Made by a program: the position numbers and the translations under genes. Below are positions 11,607 through 23,828 of a DNA stretch of 64,000 nt, in pieces (the stretch's first letter is position 1; every line of letters starts with the position of its first letter). This DNA is from Cliona cf. orientalis (taxonomy: Eukaryota > Porifera > Demospongiae > Clionaida > Clionaidae). The stretch lies in the NCBI GenBank assembly GCA_963930775.1, contig OZ005691.1, positions 3,410,001-3,474,000 of the forward strand, given 5' to 3'. The notes under the pieces were generated by a model. That model had not been told where the DNA came from, searched no databases, and was given only the letters and a program-made list of their open reading frames with translations.

Positions 11607-12239
11607 TTAAGGTACCATTTAATTGCGTGGGCGTGAGCGTCAGGAATGGCTAATTCAATTAGCGAATCGTGAAGGGGCGTGGCCGAAGAGGCCATACGAG
11701 TGCTCTTGGTCGAAGGTGCGCGTGTCCAGAATCGGCCAGGGATGATTATGCGCGTGTAATTAGCGACCGGAAGTGGCCCCTGAAGAAAAGGCCGGTAATT
11801 GCCCACATCAAAGCAAGATCAAAGCATTCTTTCTTAACTATTAACCGCAACGACAAAAAAAAAAAAAAAAAAAAAGCTTATTAGGCCTAATTAAGCATGT
11901 GGGCGTGTTCCTGGCACTGTGTGGAGTGTGTGCGTGTGCGTTAATGCAGGTTTTATTGCTTCCGATTGGGCGTGGCTTCACGGGCCAGTGCTTGGACATC
12001 GGCGCCTGTGACTTGGCCTCGGCGATAGGTGGGCGTGTCCCGGAAGCGGTGGTGACCTTTGAACCCCGCGAGGAGGCTTTGGGGGCGTGGCAGGAGGTCA
12101 AAGGTGAGGCCATGTCTGTTAATGAGGCACTGTACCTATGGGGGGTGGATAGTGTCAAAAGTACAGTCACTGTTTTGGAGGAGGGTGACTTCACTGAGGA
12201 GGGGGGTGGTTTCGACTGGAGGGGGTGCTTTTCAGTTGG

Positions 12240-12560
12240 AGGATACCACTTTTTGTGGAGGAGGGGTGCATTTTGATCTCGAGGAGGGGGTCTAGCTCAT
12301 CTAGAGTAGGGGGTCATACTTCGCTGGAGGAGGGATGCGTTTCGATCTCGAGGAGGGGGTCTAGCTCATCTAGAGTAGGGGGTCATACTTCGCTGGAGGA
12401 GGGATGCGTTTCGATCTCGAGGAGGGGGTCTAGCTCATCTGGAGTAAGGGTCATACTTCGCTGGAGGAGGGGTGTGTTTTGAACGCGAGGAGGGGATCAT
12501 ACTTTCGCTGGACAAGGGATACATTTTGATCTCGAGGGGTCTGCTACCTCCACTGGAGGA
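12240..12560. repeat. 69-bp minisatellite inside the TTAA element
   Basis: The unit contains CTAGCTCATCTAGAGTAGGG and TTTCGATCTCGAGGAGGGGG. The CTAGAGTAGG motif starts at 12301, 12370 and 12439, a strict 69-bp period. Degenerate units extend on both sides. Because 69 is a multiple of 3, all frames through it look open, which explains the repetitive ORFs. Confidence 0.9.
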
Positions 12561-13089
12561 GGGGCATATTCGAAGCAATGGAGTGGAGCTAGCAGATGCC
12601 GTTTGTGTGTATTATAATTATGTGGGTGTGGCACGTTTCGCGCATGCGCATCAAAAAATCCTCACGTCACGTGGCATGGCCTGTGGGCTTTGAATTTGGA
12701 CGTGGCTATAGCTATATAGGCTGGGAAGCTAGTGGCGTGATTCTGGACTGCTGTAGATGTATTACTGGTGTCTCTTGTACAAAGGTGCTACATTAAATTC
12801 AATAAAGCACAGATATTTGATAATTTGTTCGTAGCACATACAATTATTTAACTTTTGTACGACAGGAGACACCAACAGCACATTTACACTAGTCCATAAC
12901 AAGTCATTTTCAAGCGACTTGCTTCCCAGCACACGTTCCGTACTGTCATGGTACATAGCGCGAAGACTAAAAATTAATAATGTTAACGGATTTGCGCATG
13001 CGTAAAAATGTGCCACACCCACAATATTCCGTTCAGTGGTCGGCCCCTCGATATCAAATGCATCCTCGTCCAACCAGAGTATCACCCCC

Positions 13090-13460
13090 TACTTCAGATG
13101 AACTAGAGCCCTCCTTGATATCAAAACACACCCTCCTTGATCCTCCAGCAAAAGTGTGTGACCCCCCTACTCCAGATGATGTAGACCCCCTCCTCGAGAT
13201 AAAAATCCACCCCTCCCCCAGCGAAGTATGACCCCCTCCTCGAGATCAAAAATGCACCCCTCCTCCAGCGAAGTATGACCCCCTACTCCGGATGCACTAG
13301 ACCCCCTCCTCGAGATCGAAATGCACTCCTCCACAAAAACTGGTATCCTCCAACAGAAAAGTACCCCCTCCAGTCGAAACCACCCCCCTCCTCAGAGAAG
13401 TCACCCTCCTCCAAAACAGTGACTGTACTTTTGACACTATCCACCCCCCATACTGTACGG
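13090..13460. repeat. Inverted counterpart of the 69-bp repeat block
   Basis: This block is the inverse of 12130-12560: CCCCCTCCTCGAGATC units, then the inverse of the unique stretch around TTTTGGAGGAGGGTGACTTC. Together the two arms could fold into a stem of several hundred base pairs with a loop of about 530 bp. Confidence 0.8.
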
Positions 13461-13945
13461 CGGTGCGATCGAGGGGCCCGTACGGCTGGACGGAAGCTGA
13501 CGATGGTTTGAAGCGGATGTGGTTGCGATGACGTGTTGTTACTCCGCCCACACAGGAAATGAGGTGAGCTCTTGCGTGGGCGGTGTGGCAGAACGGCCTC
13601 CAAGTGTTTGTGTGTGTTTTGGCCTTGAGGAAGCTGTGTGTTTTAATTGGGATTGATTGTGGGCTTCCGGTGGACATCCGGTGGTTAGTAGGCACTTGAT
13701 TGAGAATGGTGGTCCTTGGGGAACAGGGTGGGGCTGTTTTGGGCGTGGCCTGGCCCCTCCCTTCCGGCTCGGCTTCCGGTCCATGGAGGATATTAAATGA
13801 ACACTTCCGGCTCCAGCAGCCACACCCCTGAGACCTGTGCAATTAAAAGGGCGTGGTTACACAACATGCACCTCACTAATGACTTTGATGTGGTTTAGGT
13901 GTCATATCCCCCACCTCACGCCCACGCAATTTAATGGTACCTTAA

Positions 13946-14385
13946 ACCACCAAAACCTATCAACCCCTATCCCCAAAAACGTACACCGAACTACCGAAAT
14001 CTATATATAACTACCAATCAAATTAATATTATCATCTCTTAAAACTGACACAATCAAACTTGAGGGCTCATACTTAAATTAATTCATTAACCCTTAGCCG
14101 TGCTTGATAATGCAACAACCCTCAGCCTTGCCATATACACAGTTACTGTATTAATATCATAAAAGGATACTGAAAACATACACTCATATATATATAAGAG
14201 AAATGATGCCAGCAACATCTATATATATATATTATTATATCAATTTTCACTAATAAACATGTTGTCACAACTAAGATGCTGAAGCACAGAATTGTTCAAG
14301 CATGTCCTATCATTATTCTGGGATAGCATATTATTATGTGACATGCATGTTTGTGTATCAACTGTATCAGAGTTGTAGTTAATCA
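13946..14385. other. Array spacer and 3' flank of copy 4
   Basis: This resumes the spacer interrupted by the TTAA element (ACCAAAACCTATCAACCCC...). It runs through the AACTTGAGGGCTCATACTT block and an AT-rich simple sequence near 14220 to the end of copy 4. No gene was seen. Confidence 0.65.
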
Positions 14386-15795
14386 TCACTCATTTAAGAG
14401 AGGTCTATCTAGCTTCTTCATTCACTTCACTCATCTTGATTTTGGTCAATACGAGTGTTTTACATTTCTTGCAGCTCTGTATAGCCTTAGGGAAAGCACA
14501 AGCCAGGACAAGGAATACCAGGTAGCCGAGAACACTCAAAACAGATATGGCTATAATGAGATCATTCGTCAAGTTGGAGTACATAAACTCTTCAGCATAA
14601 TGCATAGTTGACGATATGAATGCAGTGATAACTGCAAGTAACAGGATAATGTCAACAGTGTTATTCCTCTTGCTCTTGTATGGTTGGAACTTAGCTACAA
14701 GAGCTAAAGCAAAAACAAACACGAGTGCAGCAGCTGGAAGATAGAGAATGTAGTTAAACACAGATGCCATTAGAAGATTTAGGAATCTCACTGCCAGGTA
14801 GAGTGTGGCAAAGTGGCGATAATCATGTGCAGTATCCTCATAGCAGCCGTGAAATGAATCCATGTAAATTTGAAGCACTAGCCTACTTTTTTGACTTAAG
14901 CAAAAATTAAGAAGTCTTTGAAAACATTTGAAGGGATAAAGAGCTAACAGAACCAAGGGGGATACATTAAACAATAGTAGCATAAACAGTGCTAGAAATA
15001 GGATAGGAATATAGCCTTTCGAGGTGATATCCACTCTACCATTGTAATACCAGTATGCCTCGAGTATGTGGTTGCCATGCATATCATAGAGTAGTGAGGG
15101 TCTCAGGAGCTCAAAAGATGTATTATAATAGAGAATTTTGACATAGGATAGGACAATAAAGGTGGCAAAAGCATGGACAAGGTAGCTTTGAATATTCCAT
15201 TGTCTCCGAAAGACAGCTAAGCACCTATAAAATGGCTTCCAAAGCCAAACAACAAAGGCAAAATTATCATGTAGCTTGACCAAGATGAAGGTGAGTAGTA
15301 TGAGGAATAATGGATAGATGGCAATAGCATACTCAAGCAAGAGTACATGCTGGTAATTTATGTCAGGATGAATACAAATATATCCATACCAGCTTCGAAA
15401 GAAGTCAGGGTTCCAAATGGTAGTAATTGCAATGATGAGGTTGACAATAAATTGAGAGAAATAGCTAACATGATAAGGATTACTCACCAGATTACGGGAA
15501 TAAACATTTCGAATCACTGGTGGACTTGCAGCAATTTGACTGACCATGACGAAAGCATTAAGTGTTGAAGAAGTAACCGATATCCTGAACATAATCACTA
15601 TAATGTAAAAAATTGTTAGTGGAAGAAAAGCAGCAACTATGAACTTAATCCATCCGTTGTTGAATTCGAAATCGTTGCATTTGACACAGCCAAAGTAATA
15701 TGAATAGGCAGGGAGGGTGTAGTTTTCTGCACATTCTCCACAAAGCTGTCCCTTTAAATGAGCACAATCTGCTGTCCTCATAGATATGAGACACG
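14386..15795 (-). pseudogene. Family copy 4, 5'-truncated and frameshifted
   Basis: The membrane domain is open over a long stretch (498 codons from a non-ATG start), but the gene is broken at both ends. At 15795 the ectodomain is cut and joined to unrelated sequence, so the signal peptide and first Cys residues are missing. About 10 nt are missing just upstream of the GQLCGEC segment, which shifts the frame. Near 14410 an extra 4 nt (GCTA) changes NEEDRPLL into NEEAR-stop and removes the dileucine. An in-frame 6-nt duplication gives ILYYNTSF. The long open middle suggests recent inactivation. Confidence 0.85.
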
Positions 15796-16238
15796 ACTGG
15801 CGACTGGGCGTGATCTTGAAGTCGTTCAGAACTAGAATCTTGCAGCTCCATCGCAAATGCGGCATTCCAGGTAATAGTTGGTAATGGTCGCAAACAAACA
15901 ATGAAGGTGCGCGACAATTGGGTGAGTCACATACCTCGGCGCATGCGCACTCAAGTTACAAGCAGGAGCAATGTATAATAATTGTACTACTATATAAATG
16001 TAAGGATCCTAGAGCTCGATACCGCCCTTCCTTAAACCTTGATGATAGTAAGAGTATTAGTAATAAGTGATACATATATTTGTACTAGAAAAGTAGCATA
16101 GGCACAATCGCATGCATCATGTTGCCACAACTATATACTGAAACACAAAATTATTGTTCAAAGCATATCTAGATCTTATCATTAGCATAGTGTGTGAGTC
16201 AGACATGTTTATGTATCAACTGTATTAAAAGTTGTAGG
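15796..16238. other. Foreign sequence upstream of copy 4, then 3' flank of copy 5
   Basis: Bases 15796 to about 16000 are less AT-rich (GACTGGCGACTGGGCG..., CTCGGCGCATGCGCAC) and match no other spacer. They could be the end of an unrecognised element that truncated copy 4. From about 16030 the usual 3' flank of a family gene returns. Confidence 0.5.
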
Positions 16239-17942
16239 TTAATCAGTATACTCATTTAAGAGAGGTCTATCTTCTTCATTCACTTCATTCATCTTGATTT
16301 TGGTCAATAGGAGTGTTTTACATTTCTTGCAGCACTGTATAACCTTAGGAAAAACACTAGCCAGGATAAGGAACACTTGGTAGCCAAGAATAATCAAAAC
16401 AGATATGGTTATAATGAGATCATTCGTCAAGTTGGTGTACATAAACTCTTCAGCATAATGCATACTTGACGATATGAATGCAGTAATAAATGCGAGTAGC
16501 AGGATAATGTCAACAGTGTTATCTCTCTTCTTCTTGTATGGCTGGAACTTAGCTACAAGAGCTAAAGCAAAAACAAACACGAGTGCAGCAGTGGGAAGAT
16601 AGAGAGTGTAGTTAAATATGGATGACATTAGAAGATTTAGGAATCTCACTGCCAGGTAGAGTGTGGCAAAGTGGCGATAATCATGTGCAGTGTCCTCATA
16701 GCAGCCGTGAAATGAATCCATGTAAACTTGAAGCACTAGCCTGGTTTTTTGACTTAAGCAAAAATTAAGAAGTCTTTGAAAACATTTGAAGGGATAAAGA
16801 GCTAACAGAGCCAAGGGGAATACATTAAAGAACAGTAGCATAAACAGTGCTAGTAGTAGGATCGGAATATAGTCCTTCGAAGTCATATCCACTCTACCAT
16901 CGTAATACCAGTATACCTTGAGTATGCGGTTGCCATGCACATCATAGAGGTGTGAGAATCTCAGGAGTTCAAAAGATGTATTGAGAATTTTGACATAGGA
17001 TAGGACAATAAAGGTGGCAAAAACATGGACAAGGTAGCTTTGAATGTTCCATTGTCTCCGAAAGACAGCTAAGCATCTGTGAAATGGCTTCCAAAGCCAA
17101 ACAACAAAGGCTAAATTATCATGCATCTTGACCAAGATGAAGGTGAGTAGTATGAGAAATAATGGATAGATGGCAATAGCATACTCAAGTAAGAGTATTT
17201 GTTGGTAGTTCAAATCTGGATGAATACAGATATATCCATATCAGCTTCGAAAAAAGTCAAGATTCCAAATGGTAGTAATTGCAATGACGAGCTTGAGAAT
17301 AAATTGAGAGAAATCATGATAATGATAACTCACCAGATTATGGGAATAAATATTTCGAATCACTGGTGGACTTGCAGCAATTTGACTGACCATGACGAAA
17401 GCATTAAGTGTTGAGGAAGTAACCGATATCCTGAATATAATCACTATAATGTAAAAAATTGTTAGTGGAAGAAAAGAAGCAACTATAAACTTAATCCATC
17501 CGTTGTTGTAATTGTTGCATTTGACACAGCCAAGGTAATATGAATAACCAGGGAGGGTGTAGTTTTCGGCACATTCTCCACAAAGCTGTCCCTTTCGATT
17601 GTAAAATGAGCACAATCTGCTGTCGTCATAGATTTGGGTCACATTAAAGGTCCTAGGTACTCTCTGTAAGTTGCCATAAGGACAGGTACCAAGGAGTGTG
17701 GTATTCGCACCATTATCATGGAATAGTATGAAGCAAAAGAATTTCACAGTGAGTTGTATAGTTAACTTTTCTGGGTTGCAGATAATTATATTTGAGAGAC
17801 TATCTCCACAGATACATTCACTGCCAGAAGGGCTTGGATATGTCCATACAGGACAGGTAGACAGGTCTGAGCTGTCTGCACACATAGTAAGCATGTTAAT
17901 TAGAAAGAAACTGACCAGATAATGCACCAAACGTGGCTGCAT
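16239..17942 (-). pseudogene. Family copy 5, complete except for one nonsense codon
   Basis: The ATG at 17942 (MQPRLVHYL) and the stop at 16239 (NEYTD-stop) bracket a frame of 567 sense positions with one interruption. The Trp codon in FRSWYGYICI reads TGA at 17241-17243. Frame is kept on both sides. Signal peptide, all ectodomain cysteines, sequons, membrane spans and EEDRPLLNEY are present. It may be a very recent pseudogene, a null allele in the sequenced individual, or an assembly error. Without the stop it would be a fourth intact member. Confidence 0.88.
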
Positions 17943-18837
17943 GGCTGATCCAGGACTCTATACTGGAACACACATATATCTATAGCTATAGCTATATAAT
18001 ATTATAGTACTACTGCTTGAAGCTATTGTACTCTTATATTAGCTATATATATAATATAATAGCTTCAGTTTGTAACAGCTATTATTGACTATTACGCTTG
18101 ACATGTATAGATTATAAATATATATTTAGATGAGTAGGTACACCCCTCACATTCTAACCTGACATATAGACAGTTAGTATCAACTTGCCACAGTATATAG
18201 TTTTACCTTCTTTGGTCATAATGGAGCTTGAATCAATTAGAACATGAATAGCTGGAATAAGCATGCATCAATATCTACATGAAAATACAATACTTGGGTG
18301 GACTTACATAATAATATTATATGTTACGATGACAATGTGTATCATAATATTAGTATGGTAACGTAGTGTACACTATCAGTATACAATTATGTACCTCACA
18401 GTGAAAGCCAGCAATGTGCATGCACCACTATAATATTATTTCTAAAAGCAACCCTGTATGTGTGGGCATTGAAACCATCACCCCTAGTGATTTCTGTCAG
18501 TTTTTGTAGCAACATGAGAAACTATAGCCTCATTTGGCTAAAATACTACATATATTATTATACCCCTTGAAGACTTATAAAGCATATACATAATAATATT
18601 ATAATACATTCATGTTATAATCATGCTGGGCATTTGCAATGAACATATATTTTATATAGCATGTAATTTTGCCCCCCATGGCATGTATTGCATACACTAT
18701 TCATGGAAGCTATACTACACTAGAAATTATCATGGTACGTGTGTGGGTGCCTATACTAGTATTATCACTTTCCTGGGTACTTATATATATAGCTACCTCG
18801 CTATTGTACTGATCATGATGCATTATATAGTATAGTT
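17943..18837. other. Upstream spacer of copy 5
   Basis: The spacer holds the TATAGCTATAGCTATA block, the candidate leader exon (near 18215, donor GTAAAA intact), and the CAGCAATGTGCAT and ATTTCTGTCAG blocks seen in other spacers. Open frames here are short and without features. Confidence 0.7.
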
Positions 18838-19835
18838 GCAGAATATAGCTCTTCGAAGTCATATCCACTCTACCATGCATCGTAATATACCAGTATGCCT
18901 TGAGTACGTGGTTATCATGCATATCATAATAATTATTAAAATATAATAGCGTTATGAGGGTATCAGTAGTTCAAAGGATGTATTGAGAATTTTGACATAA
19001 GATTCCAATAGGACAATAAAAATGGCAAAAGCATGGACAAGGTATCTTCGAATGTTCCATTCGGTCTCCGAAAGTCTTAGACAGCTAATTAGCATCCATG
19101 AAATGGCTTCCAAAGCCATGGCAAACAACAAAAGGCAAACTTACCATGCAGCTTGACCAAGATGATCATGAAGGTGAGTAGTATGAGGAATAATGGATAG
19201 ATGGCAATAGCATGCATACTCAAGCAAGAGTATTTGCTGATAGTTTATGTCAGAATGAATACAAAAATATCCATACCAGCTTCAAAAGAAGTCAAGATTC
19301 CAAATGGTAAAAATTGCAATGGCAAGCTGGAGAATTATTAAAATTGTGAAAAATAGCTAATGGACTCTGCGCTGTGTGGGCCTCCTCTATAGACTAGCTA
19401 ACTGAAAGTGATGACTGTGCTGTCGTTATATAGTGATAATAAATCACACTTTCAGTAACACATATAACCTTACTGATGTTGCCTTATAGAGTGGAGTCTT
19501 CCCCTAAACTATTATGTACTGCATAGTATCTGTTTGTTTCAACTATAATAGCATTAAGTATACACACTATTATTATGATAAGGATCACTCACCAGATTAT
19601 GGGAATAAATATTTCGAATCACTGGTGGACTTGCAGCAATTTGACTGACCATGCATGATGAAAATATTAATTAAGTGTTGAGGAAGTAACTGATATCCTG
19701 AACATAATCACTATTATGTAAAAAAATTGTTAGAAAAGCAGCAACTATGAACTTAAGCCATCCGTTGTAATATTGTAGTTGTTGCATTTGATACAACCAA
19801 GGTAATATATGTCATTGAATAGGCAGGGAGGGTAT
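18838..19835 (-). pseudogene. Family fragment 6, middle third, heavily decayed
   Basis: Read on the minus strand, this covers the segment from about CVKCN through the first membrane spans to the GRVDMTSK region. It is full of small duplications such as ATGCATGC-type inserts and extra GATCATGA, and every frame is broken. An unrelated stretch of about 215 bp (19359-19576) sits inside it. Neither the 5' end nor the C-terminus is present. Confidence 0.8.
19359..19576. mobile_element. Insertion of about 215 bp in fragment 6
   Basis: This stretch interrupts the homology to other copies between AAAAATAGCTAA and TGATAAGGATCACTC. It holds ACTGAAAGTG and an inverse CACTTTCAGT (19390-19460). Neither terminal repeats nor a target duplication could be fixed, so the type is open. 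Confidence 0.4.
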
Positions 19836-20823
19836 ACTATAATATTAGACTAAGTCTGACAGCCAGCTGAAAGCCAATCATAAACACACAAACATGCATG
19901 CATGACATTGTCTAGCATAAGATGGTTAATACATTATTTAATATAATATTCTTATGCCTGTCCTTTTCATGCTGGGCTTTAGGTCTATGTGACACGACTG
20001 TACAGTACCGGTAAATGTATTATGCATGCTTCATCTTGGTATTTTACTATGTTTCTCTTCACAACCAGATATTATATTAAGGTTATCTCAAGCTGCTGAA
20101 TAAATAAACTGATGATTTTCAACGTCCACACAGGCTCGGGTATATATAGTCATCAAAGTAAGTTAACTTTTAAATTACAGAATATTGCCGTAGTGTTGTA
20201 GCGACGTAGCTAGTACCCAGGAACTTGAGTGATAGGCACCCACAAATGTACCATATTATGTGATCGGCTATGAGAAAAGGGACCATTGGGAATATTTTTT
20301 TACTAGATATGGAGTGGTAGCCCTACATGTGGTGAATCAAATGGTGTAAGTTTCATACAAAAATATTGATCACAAGTGGAGTTATAACCATTTTAAATTT
20401 ATGCACTCGGGTGCATGGATACACATTAATTTGTGTGTATCCGAGCAAGTGCTCTGTATATGGCTTTAACATGACTGTATATACATTCTTATAATATATT
20501 TCTATTTAGACAAATAAAGCCATAATTTTCTCAAGTTGCTAGAAAAACTGATAGAAATCACTAAGAGTGATAGTTTTCAATACACATTGCTGGCTTTTGC
20601 TGTGAGGTACACATTGTATACTATCGTACACGTTCCTACTCATCTAAGTAACAAATAAGCATGAATCAATGATGTGTACATGTCAAGTGTAATAGTCATG
20701 CTGTTACAAAAACATAATTATAATAATTATTATTAGCAGCTGCTGCTAATATATGAGCATTATAGCTTCAAGTAGTAGCTAGATATTATAGTCTAAGAAG
20801 AGTTTGGCACTTGACAAACTGTC
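19836..20823. other. Spacer upstream of plus-strand copy 7
   Basis: Sequence from about 20140 (AGTCATCAAAGTAAG, GTGTTGTAGCGACGTAGCTA, GTGATAGGCACCCAC) repeats at 32206-32345 upstream of copy 10, in the same orientation. This marks a segmental duplication. Near 20500-20770 lies the inverted version of the usual upstream spacer, as expected for a plus-strand gene. Confidence 0.65.
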
Positions 20824-22541
20824 ATGCCACGTTTGAAGCATTTTCTGATCAGTTTCTTTCTAATTAACACACTTACTATATTATGTGCAAATAGCTCAAA
20901 ACTGCCTAGTACCTGCCCCATATGGACATATTCAAGCCCTTCTAGTAATGAATGTGTCTGTGGAAATAGTCTCATAGGTGTAATTGTTTGCAATCCAGAA
21001 ACTTTAGCTGTACGACTCAGTGTGGATTTCTTTTGCTTCATGGTATTTGATAGTAATGGTGTGAATACGACACTCCTTGGTACCTGTCCTTATGGTGAGT
21101 CACAATGGCTACCTAGGAACTTCAGCATGTCCCAAATCTATGAGGACAGCAGATTGTGCTCATTTTACAATCGAACGGGACAGCTTTGCGGAGAATGTGC
21201 AGAAAACTACACCCTCCCTGGCTATTCATATTACCTTGGCTGTGTCAAATGCAACAATTACAACAACGGATGGATTAAGTTTATAGTTGCTGCTTTTCTT
21301 CCACTAACAATTTTTTATATTATAGTGATTACATTCAGGATATTGGTTACTTCCTCAACACTTAATGCTTTCGTCATGGTCAGTCAAATTACTGCAAGTC
21401 CACCAGTGATTCGAAACATTTATTCCCGTAATCTGGTGAGTGATCCTTATCATGTTAGCTATTTTTCTCAATTTATTCTCCAGCTTGTCATAACAATTGT
21501 TACCATTTGGAATCTTGACTTCTTTCGAAGCTGGTATGGATATATTAATTTTGTATTCGTCCTGACTTGAACTACCAGCAAATACTCTTGCTTGAGTATG
21601 CTATTGCCATCTATCCATTATTCCTCATACTACTCACCTTCATCTTGGTCAAGCTGCACGATAATTTTGCCTTTGTTATTTGGCTTTGGAAGCCATTTCA
21701 CATGCAGATGCTTAGCTGTCTTTCGAAGACAATGGAACATTCGCAGTTACCTTGTCCATGCTTTTGCCACCTTTATTGTTCTATCATATGTCAAAATTCT
21801 CAATACATCTTTTGAACTCTTGAGACCCTCACAATTCTATGATATGCATGGCAACCACATACTCAAGGCATACTGGTATTACGATGGTAGAGTAGATATG
21901 ACTTCGAAGGGCTATATTCCTATCCTAGTGCTAGCGCTGTTTATGCTACTGTTGTTTAATGTGCTTCCCTTGGTACTGTTAGCTCTCTATCCCTTCAAAT
22001 GCTTTCAAAGATTTCTTGATTTTTGCATAAGTCAAAATTGCAGGCTAGTGATTCAGATTTACATGGATTCTTTTCACGGTTGCTATGAGGACACTACACA
22101 TGATTATCGCCACTTTGCCACACTCTACCTTTCAGTGAGATTCCTAAATCTTCTATTGTCATCCATATTTAACTACACTCTCTATATCGTCCAGCTGTTG
22201 TACTCGTATTTGTTTTTGCTTTAGCTCTTGTAGCTAAGTTCCAGCCATACAAGAACAAGAGAAATAACACCGTTGACATTATCCTGCTGCTCGCGATTAT
22301 TATATCATTCATATCGTCAACTATGCATTATGCTGAAGAGTTTATGTACCCAAATTTGCTGAATGAGATCATTATAATCATATCTGTCTTGATCGTTCTT
22401 GGGTACCAAGTGTTTCTTATCCTGGCTTGTGTTTTCCCTAAGGCTATACAAGGCTGCAAGAAATGTCAACAACTCTTATTGACGAAAATCAATTGCAAGA
22501 AAAGTGAAGTGAATGAAGAAGATAGAGCTCTCTTAAAATAG
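20824..22541 (+). pseudogene. Family copy 7 on the plus strand, several frameshifts
   Basis: The start ATG at 20824 (MPRLKHFL) opens 248 codons through the signal peptide, ectodomain and first spans to SWYGYI. Extra bases near 21548 then shift the frame. A 4-nt insertion follows near 21703 (CACATGCAGATG for CACAGATG), another shift near 22185, and extra bases near 22490 in the tail. The final frame ends EEDRALLK-stop, so the dileucine core survives but the last residues differ. Its orientation is opposite to the rest of the array and is shared with copy 10 (32372-33425). Confidence 0.88.
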
Positions 22542-23828
22542 TGTGATTAACTACACTTCCAATACAGTTGATACGTAGCTAGCTAATAATTGTGTGCTAT
22601 CTGCTATCCCAGAGTAATAAATACATTTAATAATATTATTAGTTTTGTATTTTAGCATCTTAGTTGTGGCAATAATATTACTATTATTATTTATTAAATT
22701 TTAGTAGTTTTATACCGGTTATGTTACAGTAACATGAGTTGGCGCCTACTGACCAACTTACACTAGCACATGTGTAAAGATTCCCATACGCATCATACAT
22801 CCAGATAGAAAATGCAACAAGAAAAGAGCAACCTTTTGAATGCCTTAATGTCAATATTTGGTGGGGAGCAGAGCTGCATGAATAAGCCCTGTCAAGAAAA
22901 GTTACACACATTGACTGCATGGTACATTCCTTTTGTTGCACAAAATTTAATGACTTACGCATGATAACAGACAGACAGACTATATACTGCAACCCTCGTG
23001 TGTATACATGCACCAAGCGTAAATACCAGTACTAATTTAATAGTAATGATCCAGACATCTTCTGAGACAATTCTGTATCTGTATATAATGTCATATTAAT
23101 TTTAATTTATTATTACCCAATATTATACACTACTGAGATTACCGTGACAGAATATTATTATGCATGCAAGTCTCATGTACATGCTCCACAGCAAAATTTA
23201 TGATCAATAAAGGCAATAAATTAATATTGTAATATAATCGTCTCAAAACAACACAATCAATTACAAACTTGAGGGCTTGTACTTAAATTTATTAACCCTT
23301 GGCCATGCTTGATAGTGCAACAACCCTCAACCTTGCCACAGTATAATAATTATTATATAAATATCATAGCAAAACAAAAATGATCTACTAAAAACATATA
23401 CACAAATCCTAAGAGAAATGATGCATGCCAACAACTGATCCAATATAGTTTCTTGAACCAGGAAGTTGGATGGCCAGATCTAGACAGATACCACTGTGCA
23501 AGCTAGTGCATGATCCTCATGCACCCACCACTGATTTTAATATTTAATAAGTTCCTTATTGTGCATCTCTTGATGATAGCAATAAGTGATAAATGTATCA
23601 TGTAGTTTGTGCTAGAAAAGTATTATGGGCCCACTCATAAAAATTATGCATCTAACTAATAATAAAACATGTTGCCACAACTAAGATGCTAAAGTACAAA
23701 ATTATTCAGAACATGTCTTATCTTATTCTGGGATAACATAATAATTATTATTTAATATATGTGAGTCAGACATGCATGTATATGCATCAACTGTTAGAGT
23801 ATTGCATGGAGTTGTAGTTTAATCGATA
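22542..23828. other. Spacer between convergent copies 7 and 8
   Basis: Bases of about 22550-22990 and 23040-23230 recur at 33430-33850 and 34290-34550, with GTTGGCGCCTACTGACCAAC and CAACAAGAAAAGAGCAACC as landmarks. The 23600-23828 part recurs at 34690-34908. The block is therefore duplicated as a unit. No gene was recognised; the 109-codon minus-strand frame at 22687-23016 has no features. Confidence 0.7.

Larger units (their letters stand above)
11611..13941. mobile_element. TTAA-flanked element with 27-bp terminal repeats (2.33 kb)
   Basis: The ends are inverted copies of GGTACCATTTAATTGCGTGG (27 bp, one mismatch), each flanked by TTAA (11607-11610 and 13942-13945). Related spacers near 27115 and 42890 show the uninterrupted site. 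TTAA duplication is typical of piggyBac and Kolobok superfamilies. The interior has large inverted arms (about 12130-12560 against 13090-13460) and no transposase, so it is non-autonomous. A poly-A run sits at about 11855-11875. Open frames inside are repeat artefacts. Confidence 0.88.

Noticed and set aside
12059..12482. Repetitive frames rich in Gly, Arg and Ser
   Set aside because: They arise from the 69-bp minisatellite (a multiple of three) and have no independent coding evidence.
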